In this document: positions 23,359 through 33,293 of the stretch, in pieces | How the letters are laid out: the number at the start of each line of letters is the position of its first letter | Numbering within the stretch: the stretch's first letter is position 1 | NCBI RefSeq assembly: GCF_033473495.1 | Contig: NC_088941.1 | Location: 2,914,001 to 2,978,000, forward strand | Direction of reading: 5' to 3' | DNA: 64,000 bases | Origin: Cercospora beticola | Taxonomy: Eukaryota; Ascomycota; Dothideomycetes; Mycosphaerellales; Mycosphaerellaceae | The notes under the pieces: generated by a model | Databases searched by the model: none | Seen by the model: the letters and a program-made list of their open reading frames with translations, nothing else | What the model was told of the DNA's origin: nothing | Translations under genes and position numbers: made by a program

Positions 23359-24638
23359 ATGCCTACCTCGGCGGGCATGGACCTGCGCGTGGGCAACAAG
23401 TACCGCATCGGCCGGAAAATCGGAAGCGGCTCCTTTGGCGACATCTACTTGGGCACCAACATCATCTCCGGCGAGGAAATCGCCATCAAGCTGGAAAGCG
23501 TCAAGGCCAAGCACCCCCAGCTGGAGTACGAGGCCCGCGTCTACAAGTCCATCGCCGGCGGCGTCGGAATTCCCTTTGTGAGGTGGTTTGGCACCGAATG
23601 TGACTACAATGCCATGGTACGGAGCACAGAAGGTCTGGGGAGGCTGCTGTGAGTACTAACTGCGACAGGTCATGGACCTACTGGGTCCTTCGCTGGAAGA
23701 CCTCTTCAACTTCTGCAATCGCAAGTTCTCGCTGAAGACTGTCCTGCTGCTCGCCGATCAGCTCATTTCTCGCATCGAGTACATTCACGCCAAGTCATTT
23801 ATTCATGGTCAGTTGCGCTCCACAAATCCTGCATGTCATGCTTGCTAACATGAATGCAGTACGTTTCTTCCTCTGTCTATCCTTCTGAGCTCAGCTGCAG
23901 AACGCCACAGCCTGATACGATTACTAACCATCTCGTGCAGCGTGACATCAAGCCTGACAACTTTGTCATGGGCATTGGCAAGCGTGGCAACCAGGTCAAT
24001 GTCATCGACTTCGGCCTCGCGAAGAAGTACCGCGACCCAAAGACACACTTCCACATTCCATACCGCGAGAACAAGAACCTTACCGGAACAGCTCGCTACG
24101 CTTCCATCAACACACATCTTGGCGTCGGTGAGTCTGCATTCCAATGTACCTGCACTGAGCAGATGCATGACACATGTCGCACGAAAACTAATGTACCTCT
24201 CCAGAACAATCGCGCCGCGACGACATCGAATCCCTGGGCTATGTTTTCCTGTACTTCTGCCGAGGCTCTCTTCCTTGGCAAGGTCTCAAAGCTACCACCA
24301 AGAAGCAAAAGTACGACCGCATCATGGAGAAGAAGATGACCACTCCTACCGAAGTGCTCTGCCGCGGCTTTCCAAACGAGTTTGCCATCTACCTCAACTA
24401 CGCCAGAAGTCTCCGATTCGACGACAAGCCGGATTACTCGTACTTGCGCAAGATCTTCCGAGACCTATTCGTAAGAGAAGGCTTCCAGTACGACTACGTC
24501 TTCGACTGGACCGTCTACAAGTATCAGAAGAACGCCAACGCTATCGCTCAGGCTCAGAGGCAGGATAAGACCGAGACTCCAGCAGAGCCGAGTGGAAGCC
24601 GCTACCCACGAAGAAACCAGCCACCACCTGAGAAGTGA
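23359..24638 (+). CDS. Casein kinase I (CK1 delta/epsilon type, Hhp1/CkiA family)
   Basis: The coding exons are 23359-23616, 23669-23806, 23941-24127 and 24205-24638, giving 338 residues. The glycine loop [12 protein letters not shown], Lys44, catalytic loop HRDIKPDN (Asp134), DFG (Asp155-Gly157) and the CK1-specific [10 protein letters not shown] are all intact. The protein begins with the conserved [14 protein letters not shown] block, and the C-terminal tail after the kinase fold is short. CK1 is a constitutive Ser/Thr kinase acting in DNA repair, endocytosis, morphogenesis and, in clock-bearing fungi, on FRQ. Introns 1 (52 nt, branch TACTAAC) and 3 (77 nt) are ordinary. The middle one, between His132 and Arg133, can only be removed in two steps; it is described as a separate feature. 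It is surrounded by unrelated housekeeping genes. Confidence 0.95.
23807..23940 (+). other. Probable stwintron (internal intron splits donor of external intron)
   Basis: Exon 2 ends at cat (23804-23806) and exon 3 starts at cgt (23941), giving the invariant HRD. The base after cat is g, then gtcagt, so a single GT-AG excision shifts frame. An internal intron 23808-23859 (gtcagt, branch TGCTAAC at 23843-23849, atgcag) is complete. Its removal joins g23807 to tacgtt and creates a new donor gtacgt. The external intron then ends at 23940 after its own branch TACTAAC (about 23922-23928). Both units are normal fungal sizes (52 and 82 nt). This is read directly from sequence; splicing itself is inferred. 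Confidence 0.8.
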
Positions 24639-25891
24639 GGAACTGGAATCGATTTCGAGAGCGAAATGGCAGAGATGAGGGTGTCTGAAACTGACGTCCA
24701 TCACAACAACAACATTGCGGAACCCCCGCGCACATAGACTGGGAACCGGCGGGCGGGGATGTGGGAGGCTCGGCACTCACTTCTGGGGTGGAGGAGTGCT
24801 AGGCTGTTGCAAACGGCGGGTGGCGAGGGAGGTTCTCATGTCCGCTGGCGAGAGGTCGAACGGGAAGCACATACAGATTTCCATTGAAGCCAGGCGTAAA
24901 AGTCAAGGCTGGGACAGTGCAGTTCGATCCACATGCGAGCATGTCAACACACGCACGCGCCAGCGAGACGGAGGTCCTTTTCGGAACGAGCGAGGGCGAC
25001 AAGAATGATGAAATGCTTTCGGGGTTTCTTTCTTAGGTCTTGATTGTAACACTAGACTCTGAATGGATCGGATGAATTTTCTTTTTGTTCCTTGATTTCA
25101 TGATGCACTGGTCTCCTTCTCACGCTAGATCATGTTCTCGACACCCGCCGTCGTTTTGGTATGCTCCTCACTCATATGTCCTTGTCTAAAACACGATGAA
25201 AACATTCCAGATTCTCCCCTCACTAGTAGAGCATTGCCGTCAGATCTGGCTTGACATGTTCGTCTACGGAACGGCTCTAGCTCCATTGATAATTCTGCTT
25301 TAGCGATGCCATTGACCTTGCAACATGTTCTCATGCCTATGCAAACCGCCAACGCATTGAAAGTACTTTATTGCTCGGAAAGTGTAGAATTTAGCCTACT
25401 ATTTCGAAAATGGAGCAAACTTACTATAACTTTTCTTTATTTAAGGAATAAGCCTTGATAGCATATCAAAGCTATAGGTGATAGAAAGTCTTTCTTCTCG
25501 ATACCAGTGTGACTACTGTGGAATTGATTATTGAGCGTTGTGAAGTCGCAACCCTAAGCTGACTTACTGGAACCTACTAATAAGAATGCACTGTGCCAAG
25601 GCCGAAGGAAAGCAACAACTTCGTCGGCCTCGGGACTACGACTGCTTCTTCTTCTTTCTTCGTTTATTTTGAAAATGGTGGAATATACTACGAAGCCCCA
25701 TGGGCTTTTATACTAGACCCATTTCGTATTGGCAGAAGACTCCCGACGTGTGTGCAGGTAGGAGCCAGCCAAGTACGACAGTCAATGACGCGCTTGCCAT
25801 GAACATTACTTCAACGTTGATCTGCTTCCCATTCCTCAACTTTTACCTCTCACCTTCGATTCCTGGGACTGTACACTGACGCCCCAGCACC
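24639..25891. other. Intergenic, kinase 3' side
   Basis: These 1,253 bases hold the kinase 3' UTR and the promoter of the next gene. A modestly AT-rich patch lies at about 25370-25560. No RNA gene, repeat or protein frame could be supported. Confidence 0.45.
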
Positions 25892-26671
25892 ATGGACGAC
25901 GAATGGCAAGATGCTGCACTCACGAATCGACACCTCCACAACCGAGTCGGCAAGCAAGGACGCGGGAAAGGCGGGAAGAGTAATGGAGCATTCGACGTTC
26001 ATAAGACGTTTGGAACATATGAGGTGAAATGTCCTGCTGCGGGAAAGATTGGATCGAAGAATGGAGGGCAGAATGCTGAGGTTGGGAGACTTGAGATCTA
26101 TAATTTGAATGAGCTGGGGAATGCGTTGGTTGGGGAGTTGATTTTGCCGGGTGTGCTGCGTGGGACTGTTATTTTGGCTGGGAGTAGGAAGGGTATGAAG
26201 GTGGCTGTAAGGGCTTTTGAGGATGATGAGGAGGAAGAGAACAAGGAGGGGTCTGGTGAAGAGGGAGATGGGGATGATGTGGAGGACGAGGATGAACAGT
26301 CGGATGAAGAAGATGATCGTGAGCAGCAACGACATCGGCAGTTCGAGAAGAACAGCTTCCGCAGTCCGAAGTTTTGGTTGAAATGGCAAGGCGAGATGTT
26401 GAGCGAGGCATCTTCTAGCGAGCATGATATTCCTGAAAAACACGAAGACGAGATTCAGGAAATTCCAGACCAGATTCTAGTGCCGGTGGCATTGCAAGGC
26501 GGTAGTACGCTCGTGACCGATTCGGGATATCTGGTGTTCTCAGGCAACAACTGTGATAAGTTCCAAGGCACTGTGAGTTGTCAAATACTTGGCTGGAAAA
26601 ATGTGAAGCTGAGCGGATGGAAGCTCAAGAGTCAACCTGCGCGAGATTTCAATGTGCAGTGGAAGACGTAA
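25892..26671 (+). CDS. Unrecognised 259-residue protein with acidic middle
   Basis: This is a single exon with a good ATG context (caccATGg). The N-terminal third is basic and glycine-rich (GRGKGGKSNG), followed by a beta-rich stretch (VGRLEIYNLNELGNAL). A run of Asp/Glu occupies about residues 110-146. A C-terminal beta-rich part ends in WKLKSQPARDFNVQWKT. There is no signal peptide and no membrane segment. The basic and acidic blocks would suit a nuclear or nucleolar protein, but no family was recognised. It is convergent with the next gene, with stops 191 bp apart. Confidence 0.75.
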   Translation: MDDEWQDAALTNRHLHNRVGKQGRGKGGKSNGAFDVHKTFGTYEVKCPAAGKIGSKNGGQNAEVGRLEIYNLNELGNALVGELILPGVLRGTVILAGSRKGMKVAVRAFEDDEEEENKEGSGEEGDGDDVEDEDEQSDEEDDREQQRHRQFEKNSFRSPKFWLKWQGEMLSEASSSEHDIPEKHEDEIQEIPDQILVPVALQGGSTLVTDSGYLVFSGNNCDKFQGTVSCQILGWKNVKLSGWKLKSQPARDFNVQWKT

Positions 26672-26862
26672 TTTTTTCTACGGCTCATTGGATATGTGAG
26701 AAAACTTTTGGAGCTGGGCAAAAGAGGAACTCCCAGCAATGAAGACGAACATCAAGGTATCAGATATCGCGGCGTGGCTGCACAAGTCGCTCGCATGCCT
26801 TCAGCGATCGGCCACAACAAAGCTCTTCCTTCCGATCTGTTCCACCACCAATTGGATCCTCC

Positions 26863-28041
26863 TCATCCCCTCTCCTCCGCTCTCACAGGCAATAGCAGAT
26901 CCGCTTCCACATCTCTATCCCGATTGACCTGGTCGCACATCATCTTCGCCAATTTGCGGGCAGCAAAATCGATCGCATCTTCTCCTTTTTCGAGCAGCAG
27001 GTTGAGTGTTGAGTTGGCCCTGCTGATCGGTGCTGAGCTGCCAGAGGACGAGCAGGCGGAGGGAGACCGGGAGGCGGGATTGGAGTAGTAAGTTCTGCCG
27101 CGGGCGAAGAAGGAGGATGGGGCAAATGAGCTCCCGAGCTGAGTTGCGTCGTGTAGCATGCCGGTTTCGAGGTCGTGGTGGGAGTGGTGATGGTGAAGAT
27201 CAAAAGGTGGCGTGTTATTGAGAAGTTGATTTTTGTCGGAGTCTGGTGCTTCTTGACTTGAAGTAGGAGGCTTGCGTGTTGATTTTACTGGTGCATGGAT
27301 TTGTATCGTTGGCGCACATGGGACTTCACCACGACCTCTCGGCGGTACCTTCCAATGCTGCCCTTCTGCCAGCTTTTCCTCATCAGGCGCCTCTTCGCAA
27401 AGGGGCGCATCCACTTCCTCACGCGGCACGACAATACCCAATCCACGATATTCGCCTGTCGTATCGACTCGCAGGGTCTTCTTCATTAGCTCCTTTTTTC
27501 TCTGCCGCAACAGCATCTCCTTCTCAGTGTGCTGTTCAATTGAATGGGCGTGACGATGAGAAGTGGACGAAGAGAAGGAAGAAGCAAGATCCTGCAGTTC
27601 CAGGTCTCCTTGCGGTACTGCGCGATATATGCCTTTCGACTTTCCTTCCCCGGCGGACTGGGGATGAGAAGATGGTCTTCGCGGCCAGTACATAATCATC
27701 AACAAGCAAATTGCTGTGACTACTCCGAATCCAAGCCCGCCTGCGAGGCAGTAGGACAAGAAATCTGGCACATCTGGGAAGAGGTCCGGCCAGACTTCTG
27801 AAGAAGCTGTTGTGCCTGGGATGGTGGTGGTTGAGGCAAGCGGATAGCGAGCTTGCTGTGCGGAGGCTAGGAGACTTGTTGGTGACATTCCGAGTGCGCC
27901 AGAAGTTCCAAAGGGAATGGGTGTCATACGCTCGGCCGGCGAAGGGAATTGGTCGCCGAGTGACGAAGTTTGTGGTTTCGCTGCAGCAGTTGAGTCGAGG
28001 TTGTTCAGGACGCGGCGGGCGAGAATGTAGTGCGGCGGCAT
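26863..28041 (-). CDS. Single-pass membrane protein of unknown function (392 aa)
   Basis: A single-exon frame starts at 28041. The first 90 residues are Ser/Thr/Pro-rich, as an extracellular stalk would be. One hydrophobic helix spans about residues 96-118 (from FLSYCLAGG to ICLLMIMYW), followed by basic residues, which predicts an inside C-terminus. The long tail holds charged heptads (about 170-190), a histidine cluster (HHHHSHH) and Ser-rich low complexity. No cleavable signal is visible. This layout is common in fungal surface sensors, but there is no domain to prove it. It is transcribed in the same direction as Prp45. Confidence 0.7.
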   Translation of the reverse strand: MPPHYILARRVLNNLDSTAAAKPQTSSLGDQFPSPAERMTPIPFGTSGALGMSPTSLLASAQQARYPLASTTTIPGTTASSEVWPDLFPDVPDFLSYCLAGGLGFGVVTAICLLMIMYWPRRPSSHPQSAGEGKSKGIYRAVPQGDLELQDLASSFSSSTSHRHAHSIEQHTEKEMLLRQRKKELMKKTLRVDTTGEYRGLGIVVPREEVDAPLCEEAPDEEKLAEGQHWKVPPRGRGEVPCAPTIQIHAPVKSTRKPPTSSQEAPDSDKNQLLNNTPPFDLHHHHSHHDLETGMLHDATQLGSSFAPSSFFARGRTYYSNPASRSPSACSSSGSSAPISRANSTLNLLLEKGEDAIDFAARKLAKMMCDQVNRDRDVEADLLLPVRAEERG

Positions 28042-28440
28042 GGCTTTGCGGCCGTTTGCTGAAGGTTTGAAAAGGGCTTGTTCTAGTAGGGTCGCGCGAC
28101 TGGTATGGACTTTGTGTTTCGAGAAGTAGAGACGTTTGCTGAAGTACGAAGCGTTGCAGGAGCTGCATCAGTATAACTTACGAGTGCAACCGTGAACAAA
28201 CGGACGCGCTGGTGAATGGAGACAGAACAAGGCGCTGTTCCTCGTTGCGCGGTAGTGAAGCGCGCGAGACTTCAGAGACTTGTGCTTCGGACATCGTGCA
28301 CTGTGTACAAAGGCAGCGTTGAGCTCGCCTTCACGAGTGCAAGGACGTTGATGAAAATCGATGAGAGCTGAAGCCTGCATGTCGCTCGAGAAACTGCGCC
28401 CCAACGCGAGATTTGCTACATACCTTGTACAATTTCAATG
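28042..28440. other. Intergenic between two minus-strand genes
   Basis: These 399 bases between the Prp45 stop and the next minus-strand start codon should contain the promoter of the membrane-protein gene and the Prp45 3' UTR. Frames seen here have no recognisable protein features. Confidence 0.45.
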
Positions 28441-30234
28441 TCACTCATCGTCCACTCTCGCCTTCTTCCCGCGGCCGCCTCCGTCATCCTCGGCGGAGCG
28501 TTTGTTTGCTTTGTCTGAAGCCTCTGCAATCATCGCCTCTACGCCAAAGGGGTCGTCGCCGCGATCGCGCTCGAACTGCACAGGGCCAGTCCTCTTCTCG
28601 ACTGTGTCTGTGCCTTTGAATCCGTCCTTCGGCGCTCTTCCAAGGCCATCAAACCGTTTCGTGCCCTGAATCTTCTCCAATGTCTCTCCATCGTCCTCGC
28701 CATCATCGTCTGCTGCCCCGGAGTGGTATATCGAGTTCAACGCATCACGGCTCGCGAATAGAGGCTTGTCGTACGCTTGGTCCTCATTGAATCCAGCAGC
28801 GAGGCCGGAACTCTGATTGAAGAGACGCGAGTCGTACATGGCTTCCTTGCTCTGTGTTGGCTTGGCCAGCCCCAGCGCAACCTTTTCACTGATATCACGT
28901 CCCTGCTCTCGAGCCATCATCTTCATCCTTCGCTCATGGCCCATGTTCTTTTGTCGCATCTCCCGCTGAGCCTCGCGTTTCCGCTCTGCTCTGGCCTTCT
29001 CACGCGCTCTTCGCTCCTTCTCCCCATCGTCCCGGCCACCACTGCGGCTTCGGCTCCGGCTCCGGCTCCGGCTCCTACTCCTGCTGTCGCTTCGTGATCG
29101 GGATGAGTACGATGAATAAGACGACCTGCTATCCACGGACCGGCTCCTTGAACGTCCACGATCGGATCCACGCCGCTGCGCCATGGCTGCCTCCTTGTCT
29201 GCACGTGCCTTCATTGCCAGCTGGCGCAGGTTCTCCTCCTTAGCCTCTTTTTCTTTCTCAGCCAGTCGCTGCTGCATCTTAGCTCTCTGCTGTACCTCCT
29301 CCCTGGCATGTCGATCTGCGACGTGGAGACCCTCAGCGAACTGTGCAAATTTGTCATTGATGGTCACATCCTGCAGGCCTCGGCCATCTGCTGCCAATCG
29401 CTTGTCCAGCGGCACAGTGTATCCCTTCGAGTTCTTCCAATTCGACACGGGTGGTGGGATCCTCCAGTTCTCTTGATCCTCTGCGGTCAGTTTGCGCGGC
29501 GGGGAGTGCATGACGGGCGGTGGCGGGGATGGAGGTCCACGAGGGACCTTCTTAATCTTGTGCTTTGGCGGCTCCATAGGGTCTTGCTGTCTCTGCACAA
29601 TTTTCATGATTCGATCCTGCTTCTTGCTCTTGTCGCCCATCTGATCCGCAGGAGTATATCGCACGAATGTCGGCTCTGGTCTGTTGGTGCCCTTGACATT
29701 CTTGGGCTTCTGTGCTGCCAGCGCTCCATTGACCAGTCCTTGCAGTGCAAGTTGTGTTCTCTGCTTTGTTGCCTCTACTTCCTCTTCACTTGGCTTCTCC
29801 AGATTGATCTCGCCCGCGTCTGCCCGTTGTCGCAGTGGAATCAAGTCCTTGAAGCTCGCGTGCACGATTCGAGTCTCGCCATGTCCTCGTCTCGCGATCG
29901 CGTCGTACTTCACCTTACCCTCGGCGTCGACCTGTAGCGCGAGCGCGTTCGAGCTCGATGGCACGTTCTTCCTTCCCATATCCAGCGGGTATTGTGCGAC
30001 AGGTATTTCGGGAAACGCGCCACCGTCGCCAAAGTCTTCCGCATTTCGAGGTCGCCATCCTGATCGCTGGCCGTATGGTGGTGGTCCGCTCCGCTTGACG
30101 GTCAATTGGGAGGATTCCAGATCTCGCGCGGCGATCACCTTCGGCCCCTTCTGCTGTGTGTGTGTCGGGAGCTCCTCATCTTCGCCGCTGTATTTTGGCT
30201 TTGGCAGAGAGCCGAGAATCGACGTGCGCGACAT
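28441..30234 (-). CDS. Pre-mRNA-processing factor Prp45 / SNW1 (SKIP) homologue
   Basis: The gene is a single exon of 597 residues starting MSRTSILGSLPKPKYSG at 30234. An in-frame ATG at 30342 would add 36 residues with no family likeness, so the inner start is chosen. The diagnostic SNWKNSKGYTVPLDKRL motif is at residues 264-280, preceded by the Pro-rich PRGPPSPPPP. The N-terminal SKIP region carries the PPYGQRSGW and FGDGGAFPEIPVAQYPLDMG blocks. SNW proteins sit in the activated spliceosome with Prp19-complex factors and can act as transcription coactivators. An Arg-Ser repeat of roughly 40 residues (359-400) lies between SNW and a Lys/Arg/Glu-rich helix. The tail ends in a basic GRGKKARVDDE, a likely nuclear localisation signal. 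It is divergent from the IMPACT homologue. Confidence 0.93.
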   Translation of the reverse strand: MSRTSILGSLPKPKYSGEDEELPTHTQQKGPKVIAARDLESSQLTVKRSGPPPYGQRSGWRPRNAEDFGDGGAFPEIPVAQYPLDMGRKNVPSSSNALALQVDAEGKVKYDAIARRGHGETRIVHASFKDLIPLRQRADAGEINLEKPSEEEVEATKQRTQLALQGLVNGALAAQKPKNVKGTNRPEPTFVRYTPADQMGDKSKKQDRIMKIVQRQQDPMEPPKHKIKKVPRGPPSPPPPVMHSPPRKLTAEDQENWRIPPPVSNWKNSKGYTVPLDKRLAADGRGLQDVTINDKFAQFAEGLHVADRHAREEVQQRAKMQQRLAEKEKEAKEENLRQLAMKARADKEAAMAQRRGSDRGRSRSRSVDSRSSYSSYSSRSRSDSRSRSRSRSRSRSRSGGRDDGEKERRAREKARAERKREAQREMRQKNMGHERRMKMMAREQGRDISEKVALGLAKPTQSKEAMYDSRLFNQSSGLAAGFNEDQAYDKPLFASRDALNSIYHSGAADDDGEDDGETLEKIQGTKRFDGLGRAPKDGFKGTDTVEKRTGPVQFERDRGDDPFGVEAMIAEASDKANKRSAEDDGGGRGKKARVDDE

Positions 30235-30471
30235 GGTGGTTGTGCTGTTGGTGTGGAAGACGAGAAGTGTAGTCGCAGTCGGAAATCTGTGAAGCAAAGC
30301 GGGCCAAATTCCGCATGACTCGCGCGCGGCTTCTATGTTCACTTCGCACTTCCTTCCGGAAGCTCTACATACATGTAGATACTTTCATAACTGGCGCGCT
30401 CGTGAGAAAGAATTTTAATATTGACAAGACTATGGATCCAATTCCGATCTGTTCATAATAGCGCACCCGCC
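30235..30471. promoter_or_regulatory. Short bidirectional promoter, Prp45 / IMPACT homologue
   Basis: Only 237 bp separate the two start codons. The gap contains the perfect palindrome CTTCCGGAAG near 30353 and an AT-rich patch ending in TTTTAATA before the plus-strand gene. Function as a shared promoter is inferred from the geometry. Confidence 0.5.
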
Positions 30472-31365
30472 ATGTCAGAAGAACTGCTCGATGAAGTCAA
30501 CTCCATCAATGCCATCTACGGCGAAAAAACCATCACGTCTCTCGAAGAAGCGCCCAATCTATATGCCTTGACTATCCCATCTCAGCCCGACATCTCCTTG
30601 CGGATAGACTTCCCATCGGATTATCCTGATGCGCCGCCATCACTTCTTGGCACCCAACATGTTGGCCACGATACGGCTAAAGGTCAAGGCACTGCCATCG
30701 TCGACCTCGTCCGCTCTATCTTGGCAGAAATATACACGCCTGGTGCACCCTGCATATTTGACCTCATTGAAGAATCGACCCAGAGACTTCAGCAGCTCGG
30801 CTTGGACTCCAGCTCAAAGGACGCGGAACAACAAGCTACTGAAGCGAACGGTCAGCCCTCCCACCACGAGTACCCGGATGAGAACATAGCTTCTGACTTC
30901 CCCACTCATTTTCAGCCTATAGAAGAACTTGGAAACCCGCCACCCTGGGCCGAGTCGGATGTTGTCACAGAGAAGAAGTCCGTCTTCCTGGCTCGTGCGG
31001 CGCAAGTCTCAAGTGTCGACGAGGCAAAATCATATTTGGCCCATCTACTTGCTACGGACAAGAAGGTCGCCAAAGCTACACATAATATCACAGCCTGGCG
31101 GATACGTGGCGAGAACGGAGTGCAATTTCAGGACTGTGATGATGATGGAGAGGATGCCGCAGGTGGAAGATTGCTGCATTTGTTGGAATTAATGGGATTG
31201 TGGAATGTCATGGTTGTTGTGAGTAGGTGGTATGGAGGCGTTAAATTGGGCCCGGATCGATTCAGACTGATCAATCAGGCCGCGAGGGATGCGGTCGTGA
31301 AAGGCGGCTTCGTTGTTGAAGAGGGCACGGGCAAGGATGGTGGGAGGAAGAAGGGTAAGAAGTGA
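30472..31365 (+). CDS. IMPACT/Yih1 homologue (RWD + UPF0029)
   Basis: A single exon encodes 297 residues. The start is the ATG in gccATGtcagaa; an upstream in-frame TTG is ignored. The N-terminal RWD domain (about 1-105) opens with LLDEVNSINAIYGE and includes the DFPSDYPDAPP turn, as in Gcn2-binding proteins. The C-terminal UPF0029 domain (about 175-285) has DGEDAAGGRLLHLLELMGLWNV written in two family blocks and the signature SRWYGGVKLGPDRF. Yih1/IMPACT binds Gcn1 and restrains activation of the eIF2alpha kinase Gcn2, linking amino-acid supply to translation. The end is Lys-rich (KKGKK). Length and domain order match the family. Confidence 0.93.
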   Translation: MSEELLDEVNSINAIYGEKTITSLEEAPNLYALTIPSQPDISLRIDFPSDYPDAPPSLLGTQHVGHDTAKGQGTAIVDLVRSILAEIYTPGAPCIFDLIEESTQRLQQLGLDSSSKDAEQQATEANGQPSHHEYPDENIASDFPTHFQPIEELGNPPPWAESDVVTEKKSVFLARAAQVSSVDEAKSYLAHLLATDKKVAKATHNITAWRIRGENGVQFQDCDDDGEDAAGGRLLHLLELMGLWNVMVVVSRWYGGVKLGPDRFRLINQAARDAVVKGGFVVEEGTGKDGGRKKGKK

Positions 31366-32344
31366 CACTGCATACTGACGGGAACGGAATGCCACCGTCT
31401 CTGAACGAATGCCGGTCTGACGAACAAAACCTCGGAGGTGGGAATGCTCGAGGAAAGACGACAGGGACCACGATATAATCTGTTTCGATCGCAAATCACG
31501 AAAAGGCAGACCAGAAGCCGTCTCGAGCTCTGCATTTCCGGCTACTCGGCTCCTTGCACCGGCTTTGATGTGGCTACTTCAGCTTGGCTTCGTGCGCACT
31601 GAAGGCAGCCCGACGGGGACAAGAGACCGCCTGCATACTTACTGCGACAAGAATGTCAAGTGACGACTCTTCTGGCCCAATGATCCGAGCACGCGAGCCA
31701 CTCGTAGAAATACAAGTCTTCCCGCCCTAACACAAGTCCTTTTCTGGCCCGAAGACGTTGTCGAGTCCGACCGCCACGGCGTTCGAGTGCGTAACGGATC
31801 TGGGAGCCACCCACCTGCCAACAAAAGCTCTGTGGAACCGTCGCCTGGCTCTCGGTGTTTTCGCGAATGTTCACAAAGTGGACCAATGTTGAGAATGCCC
31901 GGTCTACAGGCACTACTGAGCTGCTGTATCTGCGTCGTCGAGACAGAGGAATGTGCGACTACTCCACGTATTCTCGGCTTGCTCAGCGTGCCAGGTCAAC
32001 ATTCGTGCTGCCACCAGTGCTACTACTCAGCACACTTTCTGGATTTTCCAGAAGCCCTCCATCTTTACTCACATATCTCTAAGCTCTTCACGACTGTCCT
32101 TTCATCTTTTTCATTCCCTTTCAATAAGTGTTGCTTTTGCCCACTGCGCCCTCCTCTTTCATTAGCCCTCTTTGCAATTATATCGCCAGCAGTCTCCACG
32201 AGAGCTGAAAAGATGGTTCAGGCAGTACTTGTTCTGCTGCAGCATTATGTCAAGCTTAATCCTCTGGCTGATCCCTTGCATGGCTTGAGAGGGCGCGTTA
32301 TGATCATATTCCTCTTCCTCTATCCCTCAAATCCTTCAATCTCA
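31366..32344. other. Convergent intergenic region
   Basis: No gene is supported in 979 bases between two convergent coding sequences. The last part is CT-rich (about 32040-32170). A 194-codon open frame crosses it but has no conserved features and a T-rich composition typical of chance frames. Confidence 0.4.
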
Positions 32345-32800
32345 TCATTCTTCGAACCCAAAGAACCTTAGCAGCTCCTCTTTCTTGAACATACGTGCCG
32401 TGTCAATCGCGCAGGGTTGTCCGTTGGCCAGATCCGCATCTTGCTCGGCCAGATACTTCACGACATCATCGTAACCTTTGAACACAGCTCCTGCCACAAT
32501 ACTCTGCCCTCGATCGTTCAGAGCATCAATATTTGCGCCTTTTTCAACGAGCATCTGGACAGTCTCGAGGTGTCCATGGTAGGCTGCTAGCATGAGAAGG
32601 CTGTCGCCTTTGTCATTGGTCAGGTTTACGGGTATGCCGTGCGTGATGTACTGCGAGAGAATCGCGGTCTGGCCTGTACGAGCGTGGTCGAAGAGTTGGG
32701 TTGCTAGGGCGAGGGCTTCGGGAGGGAGGGAGGAGGCTTTTGTGGTGGTTGATGGGGTCTCGGAGGAGATGGATTCGTCTGGTCGTTGTGGTAAGCCCAT
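32345..32800 (-). CDS. Small ankyrin-repeat protein (151 aa)
   Basis: The start at 32800 gives MGLPQRPDES. The frame stays open upstream to 32899, but those residues look like leader sequence. Ankyrin units are readable: GDSLLMLAAYHGHLETVQMLVEKG, followed by a second, NDRGQSIVAGAVFKGYDDVVKYLAEQ, with a degenerate unit before (ALATQLFDHARTGQTAILSQYI) and a half unit after, ending in FFGFEE. Short fungal ankyrin proteins of this shape exist as single-domain adaptors. No catalytic domain and no targeting signal are seen. It is convergent with the IMPACT homologue. Confidence 0.85.
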   Translation of the reverse strand: MGLPQRPDESISSETPSTTTKASSLPPEALALATQLFDHARTGQTAILSQYITHGIPVNLTNDKGDSLLMLAAYHGHLETVQMLVEKGANIDALNDRGQSIVAGAVFKGYDDVVKYLAEQDADLANGQPCAIDTARMFKKEELLRFFGFEE

Positions 32801-33293
32801 CTTGAGAGTATTCGTTCTTGTTCTGCAACGGATTATGTGAGCTTCTGCTGCTAATCCCAGTATATCGCTGACAGAGGTCCGACGCATCAGAGGTTGCACA
32901 AGTAATAGAGCTCTGCCGCTCGGGTACTGGTGAGGTCATCGGACGACGATCGGAGAGGCTCTTCGCCACCTGGGACCCATTTGCATAAGAACTTGATCTG
33001 CATGTGTCAGCAGCTCTCCGCGATGTCACGGCATTGGAGCCAGGCATTTCTGTATCAATGGAAGATTTGTGACTACGGCTCAACTAGCTTTTCCCACCAT
33101 GACAGAGGCCTTGAGATTTTTCGACGATTTCTTGGCAGCTCTTACGATCAGGGTTTGCTTTCAACTCAACGAGCGAGACACGACCTGGCAGTAATCGGGG
33201 AGCTTCCTGGCCTTAGCAGAAGTTTGGGTCATGTCATAATGGTTTCAGGATGACCTCCCTCATCCATCACAGGCGCTGTACGCTTGTAACTAC
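32801..33293. other. Intergenic upstream of ankyrin gene
   Basis: These 493 bases should include the ankyrin-gene promoter and, on the other side, the 5' flank of the tRNA gene. Nothing else is recognisable. Confidence 0.4.

Noticed and set aside
27536..28168. Minus-strand 210-codon frame
   Set aside because: It overlaps the 392-residue membrane protein in another frame and shows no helix or motif.
29684..30292. Plus-strand 202-codon frame
   Set aside because: It is antisense to Prp45, whose family identity is certain.
31787..32371. Plus-strand 194-codon frame
   Set aside because: It has a Cys/Phe/Ser-rich composition typical of non-coding DNA and overlaps the ankyrin gene's 3' end.
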